A stretch of DNA of 64,000 bases from Bradyrhizobium campsiandrae. Its GTDB lineage: Bacteria; Pseudomonadota; Alphaproteobacteria; Rhizobiales; Xanthobacteraceae. A program made the position numbers and the translations under genes. Under the pieces are notes generated by a model that searched no databases, was not told where the DNA came from, and worked only from the letters and a program-made list of their open reading frames with translations. The stretch spans positions 124,001 through 188,000 of the forward strand of contig NZ_JAANIH010000006.1 of NCBI RefSeq assembly GCF_014529705.1, read 5' to 3'. Position 1 is the stretch's first letter. Each line of letters starts with the position of its first letter. Below, one piece after another: positions 54,966 through 64,000 of the stretch.

Positions 54966-55832
54966 ATGAGAAGCGCAGTTCCCGCCCCGGCCATCCGGGT
55001 CTACAACCTGTTCGGCGAAGCCGGCGACCTGCCTGATGTCGTCCATTGCGAGACGATTGCCTCGCGCTCGGTGCTGCACGACTGGAAGCTCGCGGTGCAC
55101 CGGCATGCCCGGCTGCACCAGGTGCTGCTGATCGAGCGCGGCGGCGGCGAGGCCACGCTCGACGGCCGCCTGGTTGCCTTGAAGCCGATGCAGATCGTCA
55201 ACGTGCCGGTCGGCCACGTCCACGGCTTCCGCTTCATTCCGGGGACCCTGGGCTGGGTCCTGACCATCGCCGCGGAAATCCTCGACGAGGCGCTGCTCGC
55301 CGCCGAGGGACTCCGCGGCGTGCTGGCGCGATCCGCCGTGGTGCGCGGCACACCGCAGATCCGGGCCACCATGAAGCAGATCTTCGCCGAGCACGCCGCA
55401 CGCGATTTCGGCCGCGCGCATGTGCTGCGTGCGCTGTCGGCGGCCATGGTCGGCCTCGTGGCACGCGCGCTGTCGGGCGAAAGCGGCGGCAGCGGCAGCG
55501 CGGAGTCAAACCTGTTCCGCCGCTTCGAGGCCCTGCTCGAACAGCATCATCTGGAGCGCTGGAGCGTTGCGGACTATGCGAAGGCGCTGGCGATCACGCC
55601 GACCCATCTCAACCGCGTCACGCGCGCGGCGACCGGCGATACCGCCTCGCACCTGATCCTGAACCGGCTGATCCGCGAGGCGCGACGCAACCTCGTCTAT
55701 ACCAATCTGCCGGTCTCGACGATCGCCTACGCGCTCGGCTTCGAGGATCCGGCCTATTTCAGCCGGGTCTATGCCGCGGCGACCGGACTGTCGCCGCGTG
55801 CCTTTCGCGCGCAGCTTCACGGGGACGAATAG
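54966..55832 (+). CDS. pobR: AraC-family transcriptional regulator of pobA
   Basis: 288 residues. The N-terminal cupin-like effector domain includes HRHARLHQVLLIERGG and EATLDGRL near 55-85; the C-terminal AraC helix-turn-helix pair is at about 185-280 (WSVADYAKALAITPTHLNR; PVSTIAYALGFEDPAYFSRVY). The layout matches PobR, which activates pobA with 4-hydroxybenzoate as inducer. The name is inferred from the divergent position and architecture. ATG 54966 is used because an ATG at 54882 is in the pobA leader. Confidence 0.82.
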   Translation: MRSAVPAPAIRVYNLFGEAGDLPDVVHCETIASRSVLHDWKLAVHRHARLHQVLLIERGGGEATLDGRLVALKPMQIVNVPVGHVHGFRFIPGTLGWVLTIAAEILDEALLAAEGLRGVLARSAVVRGTPQIRATMKQIFAEHAARDFGRAHVLRALSAAMVGLVARALSGESGGSGSAESNLFRRFEALLEQHHLERWSVADYAKALAITPTHLNRVTRAATGDTASHLILNRLIREARRNLVYTNLPVSTIAYALGFEDPAYFSRVYAAATGLSPRAFRAQLHGDE

Positions 55833-56013
55833 CGCCCCCTTGCAAACGGCGCGGCCATCCCCTATGTACGCGCCTCACTTTGTAATCAGGCAACCGACAA
55901 TGCGGCAGTCACAGCAAGCATCAGTGCTGATGATGACGGCAGGGCTAATGCCCTGGTCCGCCGTGGATCTGCTTTGCGCCTGAACGAACGTCACACCTGA
56001 CAATCGAAGCGGC

Positions 56014-56090
56014 CCGGAGCGGATACGGCTCCGGATGCCGGTCGAGCTCTCGCGGTGTCCCGAGTCGTGCAAATCCAGCACGGGAGCTCG
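56014..56090 (+). promoter_or_regulatory. Two-hairpin leader of the EF-Tu-like gene
   Basis: Hairpin 1: CCGGAGC (56014-56020) with GCTCCGG (56028-56034), a 7-base loop. Hairpin 2: CGAGCTC (56043-56049) with GAGCTCG (56084-56090), enclosing CGTGC (56066-56070) with GCACG (56078-56082), a 7-base loop. It ends 17 bases before ATG 56108; AGGTG is near 56098. It may regulate expression, but no known riboswitch was matched. The 251 bases from 55857 onwards hold no gene. Confidence 0.5.
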
Positions 56091-56107
56091 AGCACCACAG
56101 GTGTCCT

Positions 56108-57313
56108 ATGTCCAAAGAGAAGTTCACTCGCCTCAAGCCCAACTGCAACGTGGGCACGATCGGCCATGTGGACCACGGCAAGACGACGCTGACGGCGGCG
56201 CTGACGAAGGTCTCGGCCGATTACGGCTGGGGCGCCTTCGTCTCCTATCAGGACGTCGCCAAGGCATCGGCTGCGCAAGGTACGCGTGACGATTCCAAGA
56301 TCCTGACGATCGCGACGAGCCACGTCGAGTTCTCGACGGCGGCGCGGCACTATTCGCACGTCGACTGCCCGGGCCACGCCGATTACGTGAAGAACATGAT
56401 CACCGGCGCGGCGCAAATGGACGGCGCGATCCTGGTGGTCTCCGCAACCGACGGGCCGATGCCGCAGACGCGCGAGCATATCTTGCTGGCGCGACAGGTC
56501 GGCGTGCCGCGCATCGTGGTGTTCCTGAACAAGTGCGATGTCGCTGACGACCTCGAGTTGGTCGATCTCGTCGAGATCGAGCTGCGCGATCTCCTGTCGA
56601 AGTACGGCTACGACGGGGACAATGCGCCGGTCATCCGCGGCTCCGCCATCCAGGCACTGCGCGGCGAGACCGGCCCGCTCGCGGACCAGGCGATCCTGAA
56701 GCTGTTCGAGGCGCTCGATCGCTGGATCGAGGTGCCCGAGCGGCCGAGGGATCGTCCGTTCCTGATGCCGATCGAAGGCGTGCAATCGATCTCCGGCCGC
56801 GGCACCGTCGTGACCGGGCTGATCGAGCGCGGCACCGTCAAGCTCGGCGACGAGGTCGAGATCGTCGGTCTCGGCGAGACGCGCAAATCGGTGGTGACGG
56901 GCATCGAGACCTACCGGAAGATCCTCGAACAGGGGCAGGCCGGCGACAATGTCGGCTGCCTGCTGCGCGGGATCGATCGGGAGGCGGTGCAGCGGGGCCA
57001 GGTGCTGTCGCGGCCGGGTGCTGCGAAACCGCACAGGGCTTTCCGCGCGGAGGTGTACGTGCTGACGAAGGACGAAGGCGGGCGGCATACGCCGTTCTTC
57101 AAGAACTATCGCCCGCAGTTCTACTTCCGTACGGCCGACGTGACCGGCACCGTCCAGCTCGACGACGGCGTCGAGATGGTGATGCCGGGCGACAGCGCCG
57201 AGCTCACGATCGAGCTCAACAAGGCGATCGCGCTCGAAGAGCGCTCGCGCTTCGCGATCCGTGAAGGCAACCGCACCGTCGGTGCCGGCATCGTGACTGC
57301 GATCGTGGAGTAA
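56108..57313 (+). CDS. Elongation factor Tu paralogue with altered switch I
   Basis: 401 residues, full-length EF-Tu fold with all three domains. G1 GHVDHGKT (19-26), G3 DCPGHADYV (86-94) with the catalytic-region His90, G4 NKCD (near 141), G5 GSAIQAL. Domains 2 and 3 are near canonical ([36 protein letters not shown]). Switch I differs: E. coli EKARGITI corresponds to DDSKILTI here, and about six residues are inserted before it ([11 protein letters not shown]). Housekeeping tuf normally lies in the str operon; here it stands alone. It may be a stress, drug-tolerant or specialised factor; housekeeping use is also possible. Confidence 0.88.
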   Translation: MSKEKFTRLKPNCNVGTIGHVDHGKTTLTAALTKVSADYGWGAFVSYQDVAKASAAQGTRDDSKILTIATSHVEFSTAARHYSHVDCPGHADYVKNMITGAAQMDGAILVVSATDGPMPQTREHILLARQVGVPRIVVFLNKCDVADDLELVDLVEIELRDLLSKYGYDGDNAPVIRGSAIQALRGETGPLADQAILKLFEALDRWIEVPERPRDRPFLMPIEGVQSISGRGTVVTGLIERGTVKLGDEVEIVGLGETRKSVVTGIETYRKILEQGQAGDNVGCLLRGIDREAVQRGQVLSRPGAAKPHRAFRAEVYVLTKDEGGRHTPFFKNYRPQFYFRTADVTGTVQLDDGVEMVMPGDSAELTIELNKAIALEERSRFAIREGNRTVGAGIVTAIVE

Positions 57314-57317
57314 TGGA

Positions 57318-57342
57318 TGGGGGCCGGATCGACCGGCCCCCA
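57318..57342 (+). terminator. Terminator hairpin after the EF-Tu-like gene
   Basis: TGGGGGCCGG at 57318-57327 and CCGGCCCCCA at 57333-57342 form a perfect 10-bp stem with a 5-base loop, 5 bases after the stop codon. It is followed by TTCAACC, with a weak T content. Confidence 0.65.
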
Positions 57343-57362
57343 TTCAACCATGTCGATCGCGC

Positions 57363-58391
57363 TTACGCGCCGAAGCGGCGGCGATAGTCCTGCGGTACGG
57401 TCGCGAGCACGCGCAGGAAACTGCGGCGCATGGTTTCCTCGGATCCGAAGCCGCAGCGCTGGGATATCCGCTTCACTGGCAACCGCGTCTCCGACAGCAT
57501 GCGTCGCGCAGCCTCCACCCGCAGCCGCTCGATGGCCCGAAGCGGGGTCAGTCCGGTCGCCTTGGCATAGTGGCGGCTGAAACTGCGCTCGCTCATGCCG
57601 GCCTCGCTGGCCAGTCGGGACAAGGAGAGGTCGCCAGAGAGATTCTTGCTGATCCATTGGTGCAGCGCCCCGAATTCGTCCTCGGCCGATTGCAGCGACA
57701 GCGCCTCGCTGAACTGCGCCTGTCCACCCGGTCGCTTGAGGAAGACGACGAGATAGCGCGCCACCGCCAGCGCCGTGGTGCGGCCCAGATCCTCCTCCAC
57801 CAAAGCCAGCGCCAGATCGATGCCGGCGGTCACGCCGGCCGAGGTCCAGATCGAACCATCACGCACGAAGATCGGGTCGGACTCGACCCGTATGGCCGGG
57901 AAACGCTTCGCGAGCTCTGCGCAGTACGACCAATGGGTCACAGCACGCCGTCCGTCCAGTGCACCTGATGCACCCAGCAGAAATGCGCCGGTGCAGACCG
58001 ACGCCACGCGCCGTGCTTTCTTCACACGCTGCCGCAGCCAGTCCAGCAGCGCTGGATCTGACGCGGCGAGATCAACCCCTGGGCCGCCTGCAACCACGAG
58101 CGTGTCCGGCGCACGTCCACGGCGTGGCAGCGGCTCGGTTGCGATCTCCAGTCCCGACGAAGCCGCCACGCGCGAGCGATCTTTTGCAACCACCCGGAGG
58201 GCATAGGGCGGCGTTCCGCCCGCCTCCACGACCTGCTCGTTGGCGGTCGCGAACACCTGGAGCGGTCCCGTGACGTCGAGCAGCTGCACCGCCGGATAGG
58301 CCAGCACCTCGATCACGCGCGCGGACCCGCTCCGCTGGGCACGCGAGATCGAACTTGGCGGAAACCGAGGGGACTTTGGCATTTGCGCCAT
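57363..58391 (-). CDS. GlxA-type AraC regulator with DJ-1/PfpI domain
   Basis: 342 residues. The N-terminal DJ-1/PfpI-like domain has IEVLAYPAVQLLDVTGPLQVF and SVCTGAFLLGASGALDGRRA near 130, with the Cys of the nucleophile elbow, and VTHWSYCAEL. The C-terminal AraC helix-turn-helix pair is at about 245-335 (LSLSRLASEAGMSERSFSRHY; PVKRISQRCGFGSEETMRRSF). Such regulators control small amide, amine or aromatic metabolism. It is divergent from a DJ-1/PfpI enzyme gene (51-base gap) and probably controls it. ATG 58391 has GGGGCAGG upstream. Confidence 0.88.
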   Translation of the reverse strand: MAQMPKSPRFPPSSISRAQRSGSARVIEVLAYPAVQLLDVTGPLQVFATANEQVVEAGGTPPYALRVVAKDRSRVAASSGLEIATEPLPRRGRAPDTLVVAGGPGVDLAASDPALLDWLRQRVKKARRVASVCTGAFLLGASGALDGRRAVTHWSYCAELAKRFPAIRVESDPIFVRDGSIWTSAGVTAGIDLALALVEEDLGRTTALAVARYLVVFLKRPGGQAQFSEALSLQSAEDEFGALHQWISKNLSGDLSLSRLASEAGMSERSFSRHYAKATGLTPLRAIERLRVEAARRMLSETRLPVKRISQRCGFGSEETMRRSFLRVLATVPQDYRRRFGA

Positions 58392-58442
58392 AGCCTGCCC
58401 CGCTAGGTTGGCCCTGTCCAGCCTCCCGTTGAGAGCAAACCC

Positions 58443-59156
58443 ATGATCCCGCAAGAGACGCACCTGCAAATCGGATCCCTGCTGTTCGACGGTCTCGACC
58501 AGATCGACCTGACCGGCCCCTTCGAGGTGCTGTCGCGCATCCCCAACGCGACTTACCGCGTCTACGCCAAGACGGCCGAACCGGTTCGCGACGTCAAAGG
58601 CCTGAGACTCACGCCGGACGCGACGCTTGCGGAGGCGCCCCAGTTGGATGTGCTCCACGTGCCGGGCGGCTTCGGCCAGGAAGCCTTGATGGACAACGAG
58701 GAAATTCTGGCCTGGATCGCCCAACAGGCCGCGGGTGCGCGCAGCATATTCTCCGTCTGCACCGGCGCTCTGCTTCTCGGCGCGGCGGGACTGCTCAGGA
58801 GACGACGGGCGACGACCCACTGGGCTTCGTTTCACCTGTTGCCGTTGTTCGGTGCCGTTCCCATCAACGAACGCGTCGTCGTCGACGGCCGCTGGATCTT
58901 TGCGGCCGGCGTCACCGCCGGAATTGACGGGGCGTTATGCCTCGCAGCCGAGTTACGTGGCGACGACGTGGCGCGCGCGATCCAGCTCTACATGCAGTAT
59001 GCGCCGGAACCGCCGTTCGACGCCGGCTCGCCGGTGCGTTCTCCAGTCCCAATCCTCGCCCAAGAGAAGCGTGCCGTGGCCGGCATCACGGCCCAACGGG
59101 AAGCAACTGCCCGGCGCGTGGCCGCAAAGCTCGGGATTGCCACGTCCAATCGCTAA
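58443..59156 (+). CDS. DJ-1/PfpI family protein, isocyanide hydratase-like
   Basis: 237 residues. Pattern of the DJ-1/PfpI family: IGSLLFDGLDQIDLTGPFEVL, LHVPGGFGQE, SVCTGALLLGAAGLL with the Cys nucleophile near residue 101, and TTHWASFHLL near 122. Cyclohexyl-isocyanide hydratases (InhA) have this length and motifs, but the substrate is unknown here. It precedes a SnoaL-like gene by 37 bases. The regulator on the opposite strand carries a related domain. Confidence 0.8.
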   Translation: MIPQETHLQIGSLLFDGLDQIDLTGPFEVLSRIPNATYRVYAKTAEPVRDVKGLRLTPDATLAEAPQLDVLHVPGGFGQEALMDNEEILAWIAQQAAGARSIFSVCTGALLLGAAGLLRRRRATTHWASFHLLPLFGAVPINERVVVDGRWIFAAGVTAGIDGALCLAAELRGDDVARAIQLYMQYAPEPPFDAGSPVRSPVPILAQEKRAVAGITAQREATARRVAAKLGIATSNR

Positions 59157-59193
59157 TTCGCGGAACTCACAATCGAACATCAAAGGAAAGATC

Positions 59194-59583
59194 ATGAGCA
59201 CGAAAACCTTCACCAAGACCACCGCGCCAGACTGGCTCCTCGCAATGTGGAAGGAGATCGACGACAAGACCTTCGGCAAGGGATTTGATTGCTTCGCCGA
59301 AGATGCGATCTGCAATCTCGGCGTCGCCGACTGGCACGGCCGCGAGGCGATCCGCAACAATCTGCGTCAGTTCGTCGATCGCGGCTTCCCGGCGCTCCAC
59401 GACGTTGTCGAGTTCTGGGACAGCCCGGAGCTCAAGATCTTCCACGGCAAGGTCGCGATGCGCTTCGACGATCCCACCATCGCAGCCGTGAGGCCGACGA
59501 TGGTCCATTTCTTCTATATGGACGAAAAGGATCCGACCAAGGTCAAGCACTGGATCGGTGCGGTGGGACCGACCGGCTTCTAG
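59194..59583 (+). CDS. SnoaL/NTF2-like protein
   Basis: 129 residues. Pattern WLLAMWKEIDDKTFGKGFDCFAED, WHGREAIRNNLRQFVDRGFP and FHGKVAMRFDDP, typical of NTF2-like alpha+beta barrel proteins that bind small molecules or act as isomerases or dehydratases. No active site is evident. ATG 59194 is preceded by AAAGGAAAG. It is probably co-transcribed with the DJ-1/PfpI gene and is followed by a strong terminator. Confidence 0.78.
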   Translation: MSTKTFTKTTAPDWLLAMWKEIDDKTFGKGFDCFAEDAICNLGVADWHGREAIRNNLRQFVDRGFPALHDVVEFWDSPELKIFHGKVAMRFDDPTIAAVRPTMVHFFYMDEKDPTKVKHWIGAVGPTGF

Positions 59584-59604
59584 CTTTCAGTGTCGTGACA
59601 ACAG

Positions 59605-59634
59605 AAACGGCCCCATCTTCGGATGGGGCCGTTT
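59605..59634 (+). terminator. Strong UUCG-loop terminator
   Basis: AAACGGCCCCATC at 59605-59617, a TTCG loop at 59618-59621, and GATGGGGCCGTTT at 59622-59634 form a perfect 13-bp stem followed by GATTTT. It ends the DJ-1/SnoaL unit; its arms are also usable on the minus strand for pcaG, whose stop is at 59654. Confidence 0.85.
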
Positions 59635-59653
59635 GATTTTGGACGGAGTCAGT

Positions 59654-60280
59654 TCACACGTCGAAGAACACCGTCTCGTCCGAGCCCTGCAAATTGATCG
59701 TGAAGGAATACACGACGTTGCCGGCGCGCTCTCCTCGCGTGGCAATCAGCGTCTTGCGACGCACCGGCGGCTCGACCAGATTGAGCACGGGATCGGTGGC
59801 GTTGGCGGCTTCCTCGTCGGAGAAATAGAGCCGCGTGTTGAGGCCGATATTGATGCCGCGCGCGACGATCCAGACATTGACATGCGGCGCGCATTTGCGC
59901 CCTGCCCTGTCGGTGATCGCGCCCGGCTTGATGGTCTCGAATGTCACCAATCCGGTTTCGAAATCGGAGCCGGCGCGGCCCCAGCCGCGGAAGTCCGCGT
60001 CCAAAGCGCCGGCGGAGCGATCGGCGGGATGGTTGTAGCGGCCGGCTGCGTTGGCCTGCCAGATCTCGAGCAGCACGTCGCGCAGCGGCGAGCCGGTGCC
60101 GTCGAGCACCTTGCCTTCCAGCGTGATGCGCTCGCCTTGCGTGTTCGGCCTCACCAGCACGTTGGAAAAGTTCTTCTCGAAGATATCGAAACCCGCCATC
60201 GCCGGAATCAGGCCGATATGAACGTAGGGTCCGGCGGTCTGCGAGGCTGTTTCCTTGAGATAGTTGAGCGGCTGTGGCAT
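59654..60280 (-). CDS. pcaG: Protocatechuate 3,4-dioxygenase alpha subunit
   Basis: 208 residues of intradiol dioxygenase type. SQTAGPYVHIGLIP near the start, EIWQANAAGRYNHPAD near 73 and FRGWGRAGSDFETG are typical of PcaG. The alpha subunit lacks the iron ligands, which lie in PcaH. Together they cleave protocatechuate intradiol to beta-carboxy-cis,cis-muconate. It begins 4 bases after the pcaH stop codon (60285), so both are coupled. Confidence 0.94.
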   Translation of the reverse strand: MPQPLNYLKETASQTAGPYVHIGLIPAMAGFDIFEKNFSNVLVRPNTQGERITLEGKVLDGTGSPLRDVLLEIWQANAAGRYNHPADRSAGALDADFRGWGRAGSDFETGLVTFETIKPGAITDRAGRKCAPHVNVWIVARGINIGLNTRLYFSDEEAANATDPVLNLVEPPVRRKTLIATRGERAGNVVYSFTINLQGSDETVFFDV

Positions 60281-60284
60281 TTGC

Positions 60285-61172
<888 letters not shown>

Positions 61173-62102
61173 ATGCATTACATGAAAGAAATCGATCATT
61201 TGGCCCTCGATGGCCACGCCCTCGACCTGTTCCTGGCCGTGCTGGAGGAAGGCTCGGTGACGGCGGCCGCAACCCGGCTCGATCTGACGCAATCGGCCGT
61301 CAGCCACGGCCTGAACAAGCTGCGGCGGATCGCCGGTGATCCGCTGTTTGCAAAATCCGGCCGCGGCATCGTCGCGACCGCCCATGCCCAGGCGCTGGCG
61401 GCAAAGGCGCGAGCGTTGATCGACGAGATGCGCAGCTTCGCCGGCGGCGTCACGTTCGAGCCGGCAAGCGCGCAACTTTCGCTGACGATCGCCGCCAACG
61501 ATTTCCAGCGCGACCTGCTGCTGCCGCGCTTCTTCGGACATGTTGCCGCGCAGGTGAAGGGCCTGAACCTGCGCGTGATCCCATCGCAATCGCCCTCGCC
61601 GGCCATGCTGCGGGAGAATCGCTGCGACCTTCTGATCACCCCGTTGCCGCCTGTCGGCATCGACATCGTGCAGAAGCGGCTTTTGAGCCATCATTACGTC
61701 TGCCACTCCGACGCCAGGGCGCGTGCCGCGCCGGCCGTCCGTAACGCCTATCGCGCGGCGCGTCACATTTCGGTCGTCTATACCGACAATGAGCGGCTTG
61801 ACTTCGACCGCAGGCTCGCTGCCAACGGCCTCCACCGCGACATCGCCATCTCCGTGCCGAGCTTCTCCGGCGTGCCGGCGTTCCTGCGCGGCTCGCAGAT
61901 GCTGGCGAGCATGCCGAGCCTGCTCGCCTCCGGCGTCATGCGCGGATTCGCACAAGCGCGGATTCCGCTGGCCTCACGCACGCGCACGCTAGCCGAATTG
62001 CCGATGTTCATGGTCTGGCACCAGCGCTACCAGAAGGACCCGGCGCATCGCTGGGTCAGGAGCCAGCTCGAGACAGTCGCAGCGACGGCCGCGCACGGCT
62101 GA
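61173..62102 (+). CDS. LysR-family transcriptional regulator, likely of pcaHG
   Basis: 309 residues. The N-terminal winged helix-turn-helix (LDLFLAVLEEGSVTAAATRL; QSAVSHGLNKLRRIAGDPLF) is followed by a periplasmic-binding-like effector domain (about 95-300). The divergent position to pcaHG suggests that it activates it with a protocatechuate-pathway inducer, as PcaQ does in other rhizobia; this is inference. The start may be ATG 61173 or 61182. Confidence 0.85.
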   Translation: MHYMKEIDHLALDGHALDLFLAVLEEGSVTAAATRLDLTQSAVSHGLNKLRRIAGDPLFAKSGRGIVATAHAQALAAKARALIDEMRSFAGGVTFEPASAQLSLTIAANDFQRDLLLPRFFGHVAAQVKGLNLRVIPSQSPSPAMLRENRCDLLITPLPPVGIDIVQKRLLSHHYVCHSDARARAAPAVRNAYRAARHISVVYTDNERLDFDRRLAANGLHRDIAISVPSFSGVPAFLRGSQMLASMPSLLASGVMRGFAQARIPLASRTRTLAELPMFMVWHQRYQKDPAHRWVRSQLETVAATAAHG

Positions 62103-62246
62103 ACGCATCAGCTGCGTCCTATCGGTCACACCCATGTGCGGCAATGCTGCGCAGAGCACGGCGGCAGTACGGCTTCACCCTATAGGTTGATGCGCAAGCC
62201 CAGATGGACCGTCGCGGTCGCGCCACTGGTGTGACGACGTGAATCA

Positions 62247-63458
62247 ATGAAGAAAAGTCTTGCGCTCACGAGCGGCGCAATTGCGGCCTTGCCGGCGACC
62301 GGCGCCACTGCCGGGGAACTCGAAGACGTCAATGCGCGCCTCGTACAGCTGGAACGCCAGAATGCCGCGATCCGCAAGGAAAACGCCGCGCTTCGCGAGA
62401 ACCAGAGGCTGCTCGACGAAAATAACCGGCTGAAATCGCTGGGCGCGCGGGCTTCGAGCGAACCCGGCAGAACTTCGTCTCAATCACGCCAGGCTGAGTT
62501 CGCCTCAACCTCAGCTCCCTCGCCACGAAGCCGCAATCCATTGCAGGCTTATGCCGCCCTGCCCATCAAGGCACTCCCACCCGAAGCCCCGGGACAGTTC
62601 AGGGCCTGGATCGAAGGCGGCGCGATCTGGAGTGGCGGGGATCCCGTGTTCAACACCTATAGCAGCAACAACAATGTCACCGGTGTCTTCGATCTGACGC
62701 CCAAGGTCGGCTGGGAAACAGCCATCGGATTCGACCATCGCTTCGCCGGATCTCCCTGGCACATCAACGGCCAATTCCGCTACGGCGAAGGCGGCAAGAC
62801 CGACGGCACACGAACGATCGGCTTCCTCTTGCCCGGCGGGGTAACGGGAACACAAACCTTCGGGGCCGCTTACAAGGAAACCCACTGGCTCGCTGAACTT
62901 GCGGGCGGGCATGCCACCGCCGGGCACGGCCCGGACGCCCTCCAGCTAAAGGCGGGGCTTCGCATTCCCGAATTCCCCGCCCGGAGCTCGGACTCTAATG
63001 TCCAGGCTGGCACAGCCGGCGGCCTCTCCACCACGCAATCGATTTTCGATGACACGCGTGCGAGCTCCCTGGGCGCCGGACCACTCATCGGTCTGGAAGG
63101 CTCGGCCCGGTTCGCCCGCCAATGGTCGTTCGACTATAGCGGCGACGTCGCCTTGCTGTTGGGGCGGCAGCAATCGCAGATCACGACGAGGAGCTTGTTC
63201 ATTGGCGGCCCGCCTCTCACCGTCTTCGATCAGGTCGCAACGGGCAATGACCGGCAGTTTGCCGGCGTGCTGAGCGCAGACATTCAGGTCGGCGTCTCCT
63301 ACTGGCTGACGCAGAACCTGAAGCTTGGCGCCTCCTACCGGCTCGATACGTTCATCAACGTGTTCAACGAGACCGGCAGATCCAACTCCGGTTTCACGCC
63401 GGACCGCTACACCCACGGTCCGCGCGTTACGCTGACGGGGCAGTTCGACGCGATGTAA
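62247..63458 (+). CDS. Outer-membrane beta-barrel protein with N-terminal coiled coil
   Basis: 403 residues with a signal peptide (MKKSLALTSGAIAALPATGATAG). A heptad-type coiled coil follows (LEDVNARLVQLERQNAAIRK up to about residue 70), then a Ser/Pro-rich linker, then a barrel of amphipathic strands (FRAWIEGGAIWSGGD; GWETAIGFDHRFAG; SYWLTQNLKLGASYRLDTF). The last residues (VTLTGQFDAM) are strand-like but lack the terminal Phe. It resembles Legionella-type major outer-membrane proteins and OmpA-like porins in layout. The exact family and substrate are unknown. Confidence 0.72.
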   Translation: MKKSLALTSGAIAALPATGATAGELEDVNARLVQLERQNAAIRKENAALRENQRLLDENNRLKSLGARASSEPGRTSSQSRQAEFASTSAPSPRSRNPLQAYAALPIKALPPEAPGQFRAWIEGGAIWSGGDPVFNTYSSNNNVTGVFDLTPKVGWETAIGFDHRFAGSPWHINGQFRYGEGGKTDGTRTIGFLLPGGVTGTQTFGAAYKETHWLAELAGGHATAGHGPDALQLKAGLRIPEFPARSSDSNVQAGTAGGLSTTQSIFDDTRASSLGAGPLIGLEGSARFARQWSFDYSGDVALLLGRQQSQITTRSLFIGGPPLTVFDQVATGNDRQFAGVLSADIQVGVSYWLTQNLKLGASYRLDTFINVFNETGRSNSGFTPDRYTHGPRVTLTGQFDAM

Positions 63459-63593
63459 CCATCACGCCCTTGCTGCACTCGATCGGGTCAGCCGCGGCGC
63501 CCTACCCGGAGGTATGCGTTGGTTCGGCATCAGGCGGCCGGCCCTTCGCCAAACCCACTGGTTGCACGCTGGCCGCCACGCTAGAATTCCGCC

Positions 63594-64000
63594 ATGACAG
63601 TGACCGACATTGCGAGCCGAACCTACAATCACAGCTGGCGGCTGGATCCCATCATCCGCAGCCTGCTTGATACTGACTTCTATAAGCTGTTGATGTTGCA
63701 GATGATTCGGGAGGACTACCCGGATCAGCAGGTGACCTTCTCGGTGATCAACCGCTCGCGCCATGTGCGCCTTGCCGAGATCATCGACGAGGGCGAGCTG
63801 CGGGCCCAGCTCGACCACGCCCGGACCATCCGCTTCTCCAAGAAGGAGCTGATCTGGCTCGCCGGCAACACCTTCTACGGCAAGACCCACATGTTCTCGG
63901 CGGACTTCATCCGTTGGCTGGCCGAATTCCGCCTTCCCGAATACGAGCTGCGCAAGGTCGAAGGCCAGTACGAGCTGCATTTCCACGGGCCATGGACCCA
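63594..64000 (+). CDS. pncB: Nicotinate phosphoribosyltransferase, 3' partial
   Basis: The first 135 codons run to the window edge. [15 protein letters not shown] and [16 protein letters not shown] are the N-terminal hallmarks of the NAPRTase family, which makes nicotinate mononucleotide from nicotinate and PRPP with ATP in NAD salvage. [20 protein letters not shown] and [11 protein letters not shown] follow. The His that becomes phosphorylated lies beyond the window. ATG 63594 is the only good start; upstream there is a 135-base gap from the beta-barrel gene. Confidence 0.93.
   Translation, partial: MTVTDIASRTYNHSWRLDPIIRSLLDTDFYKLLMLQMIREDYPDQQVTFSVINRSRHVRLAEIIDEGELRAQLDHARTIRFSKKELIWLAGNTFYGKTHMFSADFIRWLAEFRLPEYELRKVEGQYELHFHGPWT

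Noticed and set aside
56035..56100. tRNA-like or selenocysteine tRNA-like fold before the EF-Tu paralogue
   Set aside because: The arms do not give a cloverleaf; the 7-base loop AAATCCA does not match a usable anticodon or T loop.

Overview
The window is high-GC DNA with dense gene packing and many GC-rich antisense shadow frames. Gene content points to an alphaproteobacterium of the Nitrobacteraceae, most likely Bradyrhizobium or a close relative. The evidence is a DUF3551-type small secreted protein, a GrlR-like protein, a CheR/CheB/MCP cluster of rhizobial type, a pobA/pcaHG aromatic catabolism block, and a palindromic repeat at 53605-53710 that I recall as common in Bradyrhizobium genomes. 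The genus is an inference from memory; no search was run.

Region 1 (1-29.7 kb) is an exopolysaccharide/surface polysaccharide locus. It holds two Wzx-like flippases (the first cut by the window edge), a glycosyltransferase-like protein, a GT2 glycosyltransferase ended by an in-frame amber codon, and two clan GH-A glycosidases. One glycosidase is small with a signal peptide. The other is a 1537-residue protein with about five 160-161-residue repeat units and an RTX-like C-terminus. The locus also has five acyltransferase-3 membrane proteins, a Wzy-like polymerase, a Wzc/ExoP-type co-polymerase with BY-kinase, an undecaprenyl-phosphate sugar phosphotransferase, a PPP-type phosphatase, and the complete dTDP-L-rhamnose set (rfbC-rfbD divergent from rfbA-rfbB). 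The expected scheme is: priming by the WcaJ-like enzyme, assembly with rhamnose and other sugars, acyl decoration, flipping by Wzx, polymerisation by Wzy under Wzc control, and trimming by secreted glycosidases. No Wza outer-membrane exporter is seen.

Region 2 (29.8-35.8 kb) holds small and accessory genes: a SANT-like mini-protein, a DUF3551 protein, an EAL phosphodiesterase with a periplasmic sensor, VanZ-like, CHRD and GrlR-like proteins, and a 51-residue membrane protein.

Region 3 (35.9-49.2 kb, minus strand) is a chemotaxis operon in the order STAS, cheY, cheA, cheW, mcp, mcp, cheW, mcp, terminator-like hairpin, cheR, cheB, and a divergent MCP-like cytosolic protein. Several genes overlap by 1-4 bases. 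A REC-HD-GYP c-di-GMP phosphodiesterase is divergent from it, followed by a periplasmic protein and a CHASE2-adenylate cyclase (to 53.6 kb).

Region 4 (53.6-64 kb) has pobA with a divergent AraC regulator, a stand-alone EF-Tu paralogue with an altered switch I, and a DJ-1-domain AraC regulator divergent from a DJ-1/PfpI enzyme and a SnoaL-like protein. It continues with pcaHG and a divergent LysR regulator, an outer-membrane beta-barrel protein, and the start of pncB. PobA makes protocatechuate, and PcaHG cleaves it.

The items I would look at first are the repeat-bearing secreted glycosidase with its locus of five acyltransferases, the EF-Tu paralogue, the divergent MCP-like protein of the che operon, and the amber codon in the GT2 gene.
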